DNA of 64,000 bases from Candidatus Zixiibacteriota bacterium (GTDB lineage: Bacteria > Zixibacteria > MSB-5A5 > GN15 > FEB-12), in the NCBI GenBank assembly GCA_020351995.1, contig CP070674.1, positions 319,261 to 383,260 on the forward strand, in the 5' to 3' direction. Position numbers and translations under genes: made by a program. Below the pieces are notes generated by a model that was given only the letters and a program-made list of their open reading frames with translations, was not told where the DNA came from and did not search any database. Each line of letters begins with the position of its first letter. Within the stretch, counting starts at the first letter, position 1. This document shows, one piece after another, positions 59,024 to 64,000 of this stretch.

Positions 59024-59803
59024 ATGGAGATTATTACCTTCACAACGGTAGGCCTGATCGGTCTGTCTATCGGCTCGTTTCTCAATGTTGTAATTTATCG
59101 CTTACCGCGTAAGATCAGGTTCTTTCTGGAAAGATCGGTCTGCCCGGCATGTTCGGCAAAGCTGAAATGGTATCACAACATCCCGGTGGTGAGCTACCTT
59201 GCGCTACGCGGAAAGTGTGCCTTTTGCGGCAGCCGCATATCGCTTCGGTATCCGCTTGTGGAGATAATCAACGCTATTCTGTATCTCTATTTTTACTGGC
59301 AGTCAGGGTTGTCCACCGAGTTTTTCATCTACGCTTTTCTGTCTTCCGCACTCATCGCAGTGTTTTTCATTGATCTCGATTTGATGATCATACCGCATTC
59401 CATTTCTCTGCCGGGAATCGTGATCGGTTTTGCGGTTTCGTTCGTCCCGGGAGGTATTGACTGGCTCAATTCGCTGATTGGTCTCCTGGTCGGGGGTGGT
59501 TCTCTCTGGCTGGTGGCTGAGCTGGGGGAATGGCTGTTTAAGAAAGAATCGATGGGTGGTGGTGATATTAAGCTGGCGGCTATGCTAGGGGCTTTTCTGG
59601 GATGGCAGAAAGTTCTGCTCATCTTCATCAGCTCGGCCTTTATTGGGCTGATCGTCTCGCTGGTCGTGATGAGCTTTTCCTCGAAACTGAGAAAAGAGCG
59701 CCTGATTCCTTTTGGTCCGTTCCTGGCCCTTGCGGCGGTTCTGTCAATCTGCTACGGTGACCAGATTATCCGGTACTACGTCAGTAATTTCCTTCGCGGT
59801 TAG
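59024..59803 (+). CDS. Type IV prepilin peptidase/N-methyltransferase
   Basis: A 259-residue A24 aspartic peptidase that cleaves and methylates prepilins or type II pseudopilins. The N-terminus has LIGLSIGSFLNVVIYRLPR and a zinc-binding CPACSAKLKWYHNIPVVSYLALRGKCAFC split motif (two CxxC pairs). Six to eight membrane segments follow; catalytic Asp residues are in FFIDLDLMIIPHSISLPG and MGGGDIKLAAMLGAFLGW. The start is ATG 59024. No pilin or pil operon lies in this window, so its substrate genes are elsewhere. Confidence 0.94.
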   Translation: MEIITFTTVGLIGLSIGSFLNVVIYRLPRKIRFFLERSVCPACSAKLKWYHNIPVVSYLALRGKCAFCGSRISLRYPLVEIINAILYLYFYWQSGLSTEFFIYAFLSSALIAVFFIDLDLMIIPHSISLPGIVIGFAVSFVPGGIDWLNSLIGLLVGGGSLWLVAELGEWLFKKESMGGGDIKLAAMLGAFLGWQKVLLIFISSAFIGLIVSLVVMSFSSKLRKERLIPFGPFLALAAVLSICYGDQIIRYYVSNFLRG

Positions 59804-59858
59804 CCTTTCCGGACTGTCTCAACTGTCATAATTTATTGCCGATATATGGCTTAGAGCC

Positions 59859-61703
59859 ATGAAGATCAACAAGAGTAAATTCCAGACCGGGGTTCACCTG
59901 GGCCTGCTGGTTATTATCTTCATTTTGTTACTGATGAACTTCCGGTCGAATTTGACTATCTACCACGCCGGTGTAGCCGAGAGAAGAACTGTCAGCGTCG
60001 AACTCAATAACGCTGCCCTTTCCATCAGTCGGACCATCCAAAAAGAGGACATTGGGAATTTGGCGAAGGATCAGAAGCAGGAGTTTCAGGAAAAGCACAA
60101 TCTGATCAATCTCATCTTTCTGTCGAGCCACTTACCGGGGGAATCCGGAGGGTCAACAGAATTCTTACTCAAACAGGCTACGGACTCTATGCGCTCGGCC
60201 ACCGGTAAGGCTGATATCGTTGCCCTGAAGCGTTCAGATCTGAAACAATTGATCAGGGCACACGACTCGGAGTATTATTATCTTTTCCCCCTTTCCGGTG
60301 GTAATCGTCTATTGATGCTTTCTCGCGCAGCTCCTGAGCTGGCCTATCTGGAGGAATCGAGCAGGACGCTGATTTTGGTGAATGTTGTGGTGGTGATCTT
60401 AATTGTGGTTTTGTATTTGCTGGTTTTTCGAATCATCTTATCCCCATTCAGGAAAATTAAGCATCAGGCCATGAAAGCCGGTCGCGAATTGGCCGGTGGC
60501 CCTGACGAGGTTGAGGCACTGGTTGATGACTACCGACAGATTGTTACGGAGTTGAAGGAAAAAGAAGCGCAGTTGCTTGAGCTTAACAGGAGCATACAGG
60601 ATAAAGCCGATCGATTGGAGTTGTTCAACGAGTACCTCCTGCGTTCGATGTCCTCCGGGATCATTATCTTTGATGCCAGCGGTCGTGTCCTGTCGGTAAA
60701 CCGGGCGGCCGGGCAAATAATTGGCGTCGACGCGGAAAGATGTATCGGCCAGCGCTATGATGAATTACCGGGATTTGACGCGGGGGTTTTCGAAACGGTG
60801 CGGATGATGCTTGATACCGACGCGAATCAGTCTTATCAGGAGCACAAGGTCAGGACAACCGATGGAAAGGAGCTGAACCTGGGTGTTACGGTTTCGTCCA
60901 TTCACGACTATACTTCCAATCGCGTTGGCGTTTCTATCCTGATCAATGATTTGACTGAAATAAGCAATTTGCGCAGTGAAATAGAGGGACGGAACCGCTT
61001 GGCCGCGCTGGGAGAGATGGCCAGCGGATTGGCGCATCAGCTTCGGAACTCCATCGGGGCGATGGCGGGATATGCTCATCTTGTGAAAAAACGGATGGTA
61101 AAAAGTGAACTCGAAACAGACTCCATAGTAGCCCTTGAAGATGAAACCCGAGAGGCGGAACGTCTGGTCGATCGCTTTTTAAGCTTCGCTCGCCCTTTCC
61201 AATTTCGCGCCGAGACAACCAACGTCCTCGAGCTAGTGAAGGATGTTCTCGAGACCTTCCGGGTCAGACCGGAGAACAAGCATATCCGGTTACAGGTTGA
61301 GAACAACCTCGGAGAGAACATGTCGGCCAAAATAGACGGCCTTCTGGTCAAGCAGGCTCTTGCCAATATTATAGAGAACGCTATCAACGCTTACGATGGG
61401 TCTCCCGGTCGCATCATAGTCCGGCTGTCCGTAGCTTCCGGCATGTTTGAGATACAAATTCAGGATTACGGATGCGGCATCGACGAAGAAGACCGCGGCA
61501 AAATATTCACGCCTTTTTTCTCTTCCCGTCCTTCAGGAACGGGGCTGGGCTTACCCCTGGCCAAGAAGATAATTGACCTTCACCAGGGCAGACTGACCGT
61601 TGATTCCAAGCTCGGTGAGGGGGCTATGTTTACTATTTACCTGCCCGGTGAGCGTATCTCTGAAAGTACACCCAGCCCGGAAACAAGTGCTCAGCGTCTG
61701 TAA
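59859..61703 (+). CDS. NtrB-like sensor histidine kinase with PAS domain
   Basis: A 614-residue membrane kinase. Membrane segments at 12-28 and about 170-190 enclose a ~140-residue extracytoplasmic sensor region. A HAMP-like helix (AMKAGRELAGGPDEVEALVDDY) leads into a PAS domain (255-365: LRSMSSGIIIFDASGRVLSVN), then HisKA with His393 in EMASGLAHQLRNSIG, and HATPase with N-box NIIENAINAYDG, DYGCGI and GTGLGLPLAKKII. There is no receiver domain or adjacent regulator. The domain order is that of NtrB/ZraS-type kinases that drive sigma-54 regulators, so it may pair with the NtrC-type protein at 41619; this is inference. Confidence 0.92.
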   Translation: MKINKSKFQTGVHLGLLVIIFILLLMNFRSNLTIYHAGVAERRTVSVELNNAALSISRTIQKEDIGNLAKDQKQEFQEKHNLINLIFLSSHLPGESGGSTEFLLKQATDSMRSATGKADIVALKRSDLKQLIRAHDSEYYYLFPLSGGNRLLMLSRAAPELAYLEESSRTLILVNVVVVILIVVLYLLVFRIILSPFRKIKHQAMKAGRELAGGPDEVEALVDDYRQIVTELKEKEAQLLELNRSIQDKADRLELFNEYLLRSMSSGIIIFDASGRVLSVNRAAGQIIGVDAERCIGQRYDELPGFDAGVFETVRMMLDTDANQSYQEHKVRTTDGKELNLGVTVSSIHDYTSNRVGVSILINDLTEISNLRSEIEGRNRLAALGEMASGLAHQLRNSIGAMAGYAHLVKKRMVKSELETDSIVALEDETREAERLVDRFLSFARPFQFRAETTNVLELVKDVLETFRVRPENKHIRLQVENNLGENMSAKIDGLLVKQALANIIENAINAYDGSPGRIIVRLSVASGMFEIQIQDYGCGIDEEDRGKIFTPFFSSRPSGTGLGLPLAKKIIDLHQGRLTVDSKLGEGAMFTIYLPGERISESTPSPETSAQRL

Positions 61704-61766
61704 AAAATCGCTTGGGTTACTTTGCCATTTTATTATATTTGGGGCGATTTTCTTACAGGAGGAGAT

Positions 61767-62327
61767 ATGTATTCGCCGTCTGACTTTCGAAAAGGATTGA
61801 GGATAATCGTTGATGATGAGCCCTACTATGTTGTAGAATATCAACATTTCAAGATGGGCCGCGGCAAAGCCAATATTCGCACCAAGCTCAAACATATTAA
61901 AACCGGTGCGGTCGTCGAGAAGGTCTTCTCGAGCAATGATTCTTTCAAGCCTCCTGACATGGAAGAGAAGAAGATGCAATATCTTTACGAGAATACCGGC
62001 GAGTTCACGTTTATGGACAGTAAGACTTTCGAGCAGATTGCCATACCTGTAGACAATCTTGGTGACGCCCGCTGGTACCTGCTTGAGAACGAAGAATACC
62101 GCGTGCTTTTTCTCGATAATCAGGCCATCTCAGTTGAGCTTCCGGCATCGGTAATTTTAGATGTTGTTGAAACCGAGCCATCAGCGCGGGGTGACACGGT
62201 CACGAATATAACCAAGCCGGCCAAGCTGGTCACCGGACTGGTCGTGAAGGTGCCTCCTTTTGTTAAAGAAGGGGATAAAGTTAAGGTAGATACTCGCACC
62301 GGTGAGTACCTGGAACGAGCCAACTGA
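61767..62327 (+). CDS. efp: Elongation factor P
   Basis: EF-P, which rescues ribosomes stalled on polyproline. 186 residues in three beta domains; the start ATG 61767 has AGGAGG at the right distance, and the upstream in-frame ATG 61722 is rejected. The acceptor loop reads FKMGRGKANIRTK, with Arg32 at the tip where E. coli has Lys34 and Bacillus has Lys32. Family ends are present: ELPASVILDVVETEPSARGDT, then PAKLVTGLVVKVPPFVKEGDKV and VDTRTGEYLERA. Arg32 is the residue rhamnosylated by EarP in Pseudomonas; no earP gene is present in this window. Confidence 0.95.
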   Translation: MYSPSDFRKGLRIIVDDEPYYVVEYQHFKMGRGKANIRTKLKHIKTGAVVEKVFSSNDSFKPPDMEEKKMQYLYENTGEFTFMDSKTFEQIAIPVDNLGDARWYLLENEEYRVLFLDNQAISVELPASVILDVVETEPSARGDTVTNITKPAKLVTGLVVKVPPFVKEGDKVKVDTRTGEYLERAN

Positions 62328-62330
62328 TCT

Positions 62331-62981
62331 ATGAAGAACCCCCATCGGGTGATTGGAGTTGATGAGTCGGGTAAGGGAGACTTCTTCGGTCCGCTGGTGA
62401 TAGCCTCGTTTCTCGCCGACGATTCCGACCTGGTACTGCTAAAAGCCCTGGGTGTCCGCGACGGCAAATCAATCTCCGATAAGAGAATTCTGGAAATAGA
62501 TGGCGACCTTCGTGCCGATTTTTCCCACTCAGTCATAGTAGTCCCGCCGAAGGAATATAACCGTCGGTATAAGAAGACAAAGAATCTCAATAAGCTGTTG
62601 GCCGACGGGCACGCCGAGGCGATCGACAGATTGCTGTCCATCCACCCCGCCGAGATGGCTATTTCAGACAAGTTTGGCAAGACGGAATTGGTGGAAAATG
62701 CCCTCAAGCATAAGCGGCGCAGCGTCAAACTCGAACAAATCGTCCGCGGTGAGAGCATCCCCCAGGTAGCTGCCGCCTCGATCCTGGCGCGGGCCCGCTT
62801 TATCCAGGAGATGGACGGTCTCTCCGCGAAATACGGCATGGCTCTGCCCCGGGGGGCGGCCGCGGTTGTGGATCAAGCTGGAAGGGAACTCGTCAGGTTA
62901 TTCGGCGCTGACGTTCTCATGGATGCTGCCAAGATCCATTTCAAGAACTATCATCGAATCGTCAATCCGACTCTCTTTTAG
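62331..62981 (+). CDS. Ribonuclease HIII-like enzyme
   Basis: A 216-residue RNase H type 2 protein that cleaves RNA in RNA-DNA hybrids. The active-site motif GVDESGKGDFFGPLVIA has the HIII form (GDxFGP), not the RGP(L/I)AGP of HII. Other acidic sites are VRDGKSISDKRI and EMAISDKFGK, and the end reads HFKNYHRIVNPTLF. Typical bacterial RNase HIII has an extra N-terminal TBP-like substrate-binding domain of ~80 residues; it is absent here. It starts 3 bases after efp and ends at a shared bidirectional terminator. HII versus HIII is the uncertain part. Confidence 0.88.
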   Translation: MKNPHRVIGVDESGKGDFFGPLVIASFLADDSDLVLLKALGVRDGKSISDKRILEIDGDLRADFSHSVIVVPPKEYNRRYKKTKNLNKLLADGHAEAIDRLLSIHPAEMAISDKFGKTELVENALKHKRRSVKLEQIVRGESIPQVAAASILARARFIQEMDGLSAKYGMALPRGAAAVVDQAGRELVRLFGADVLMDAAKIHFKNYHRIVNPTLF

Positions 62982-62990
62982 GAATAAAAA

Positions 62991-63017
62991 AAACCGGACT
63001 CAAAGTCCGGTTTCCTT
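62991..63017. terminator. Bidirectional terminator
   Basis: AAACCGGACT (62991-63000), loop CAA, AGTCCGGTTT (63004-63013), with A-run before and T-rich sequence after. It serves the RNase H gene and, on the other strand, the convergent lipoprotein gene. Confidence 0.88.
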
Positions 63018-63035
63018 ATCGTTTCAAGGGGATAC

Positions 63036-63773
63036 TCAACGGCCAAAATCTATCAGTTCGCCGACTACATCACCTCGCGGATAGCTGCCATCCGTGGTGC
63101 CGATGATGTACTTGACTAAACCGACGCCCGCGGCATACCAGTAATAGTTCTTTTTGCCGGGGGTGGAGCCTTCGTTGTAGATCTTGATCGTATTACTCAG
63201 ATACAGCCCGTTGCTGAGCTCGAGCTGTTCTTCCCCGATTACGGTCATGGTGTTCCCACCGGTCGTCGGAATTGTCTTGGCCGACGTATCATCAAAGATC
63301 GACGAGTCATCGTCATCAACTATTCCCGTGATGATGTCGGTGAAGCCTTCGTCATCATAAGTGTCGGAGAATCTTTCCCAACTGTTTCCGGCGATTAACG
63401 GAAAGCCGAGAATCTTTTCCGGATCGGCATCGACGCCATCGTAGAAGAACGCGGCATCCGTTGTCATTACGACATACCCCGTGTCATAAAAGGCGCCGTC
63501 GTCAGAAAACCATTCATAGGCCGTAACCGCGCCATTCTGGACCTGCCGACCTATGGTGAGGGTGATGGTCTGGTTGCCACCCGCGGCATGGCTGACCAGA
63601 TAGACAGTGCTGAAACCCTCGGCCACTGGCAGGAAGTAGCCTGTCTCTGTTGGCAGGTTGAAGTCGTCCTCCGATATAACGGTCTCTATGGAATTGTCGG
63701 AGCAACCCAACCAGCAGCAGGCCACGAGACAGAAAACTGCCAAGGTTGCGATACTTGCGAATCGGGATATCAT
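63036..63773 (-). CDS. Lipoprotein of unknown function
   Basis: A 245-residue lipoprotein on the minus strand. The lipobox is CCWLGC (Cys24), followed by SDNSIETVISEDD. The mature part opens with TETGYFLPVAEGFSTVYLV and is beta-rich with Asp/Thr/Gly loops, e.g. GGNQTITLTIGRQVQNG, PEKILGFPLIAGNSWERFS and, near the end, YYWYAAGVGLVKYIIGTTDG. The last motif is reminiscent of a common phrase in FCB lipoproteins of unknown role. It is transcribed toward the RNase H gene and shares the terminator. GAGGTG is seen just before the start. Confidence 0.78.
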   Translation of the reverse strand: MISRFASIATLAVFCLVACCWLGCSDNSIETVISEDDFNLPTETGYFLPVAEGFSTVYLVSHAAGGNQTITLTIGRQVQNGAVTAYEWFSDDGAFYDTGYVVMTTDAAFFYDGVDADPEKILGFPLIAGNSWERFSDTYDDEGFTDIITGIVDDDDSSIFDDTSAKTIPTTGGNTMTVIGEEQLELSNGLYLSNTIKIYNEGSTPGKKNYYWYAAGVGLVKYIIGTTDGSYPRGDVVGELIDFGR

Positions 63774-64000
63774 AGAGGCACCTCCCTTAAAGGTTCTGGG
63801 GATTGCAAATTGTTTCGTTCTTGGTAGAGCAATCGCAATGCCGGGAAGCGGAGGCGCTATAATTGATTGTAGTCCCGTCGGTTACGGATTACATATAATG
63901 TAACACATTAGGTTGAAAGTTAAGAAACTATTGGGCTCAACCAACATAGAAGCGGTGGCGGCCAATATGGCTGCGGCCTAACGAATACATACGCTTGTGC
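63774..64000. other. Window end: upstream region of the minus-strand lipoprotein
   Basis: Upstream of the minus-strand gene I see a TATAAT on the plus strand (63858-63863) and a small palindrome TTACAT-ATA-ATGTAA (63889-63903). The short open frames here lack ribosome sites or family features. It may contain a divergent promoter for a gene beyond the window. Confidence 0.4.

Noticed and set aside
1-64000. tRNA, rRNA, CRISPR, transposase or prophage genes
   Set aside because: I looked in the gaps and the protein set and found no cloverleaf-like sequence, regular direct repeats, transposase or integrase motifs.

Overview
The window is a continuous stretch of bacterial chromosome with dense, mostly plus-strand genes, short gaps and no rRNA, tRNA, CRISPR array or insertion sequence that I can recognise. 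Several features point to an uncultured member of the FCB supergroup, and I think candidate phylum Zixibacteria is the best guess. There are PorV-like outer-membrane proteins, secreted proteins ending in a FlgD/type-IX-like C-terminal domain, a two-repeat dockerin ending in Leu-Phe-Arg-Gly-Gly, and many periplasmic TPR proteins. A small AURKAIP1/COX24-type basic protein is encoded next to an HU gene. This placement is inference from protein style, not from a marker tree.

Layout. 1-2.5 kb holds the 3' end of rny (RNase Y), ymdB and folD. 2.7-11.3 kb is a probable transcription unit: a 1251-residue secreted protein, a PorV-like barrel fused to TPRs, a membrane protein carrying both an anti-sigma-type kinase domain and a SpoIIE phosphatase domain, and a STAS protein. 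The STAS gene ends at an A10 run containing a dnaX-like A-AAA-AAG slippery heptamer, followed by 95 open codons in the -1 frame. 11.3-13 kb encodes a diguanylate cyclase. 13.1-18.6 kb is part of an exopolysaccharide locus (Wza-like exporter, Wzz-like protein, TPR protein, separate BY-kinase, XrtA-type deacetylase). 18.8-22.1 kb encodes a secreted protein, a LapA/LapB-like pair and a SPOR protein, leading into mutS-mutL-miaA (22.1-27.5 kb). Then come a LysM lytic transglycosylase, sppA, an HU gene and the 31-residue basic protein.

31.5-46 kb is the accessory, envelope-directed part. It holds a repeat/BACON-like/C-terminal-domain secreted protein, a three-repeat secreted protein of unknown family, a TPR protein, purD-purE on the minus strand, an M14 carboxypeptidase with a dockerin, a small beta-barrel with a structured leader, and an NtrC-type regulator. 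The regulator gene is followed by a sigma-54-like promoter and three putative secreted proteins: a lipoprotein, a DUF4384/PEGA-like protein with a Ser/Gly/Lys tail, and a Lys-rich protein. 46-52.3 kb is a TetR-headed efflux operon (outer-membrane protein, TolC-like, RND pump) without a membrane-fusion-protein gene. 52.5-59 kb is the heat-shock operon hrcA-grpE-dnaK-dnaJ-prmA-rsmE behind a recognisable CIRCE element. 59-63 kb encodes a prepilin peptidase, an NtrB-like histidine kinase, EF-P with Arg at the tip position and an RNase HIII-like enzyme. A convergent lipoprotein gene ends the window.

The strongest candidates for something undescribed are the apparent frameshift fusion of the STAS protein with its kinase/phosphatase partner, the sigma-54-linked cluster at 43-46 kb, and the possible attenuator structures before the genes at 31.5 and 40.9 kb.
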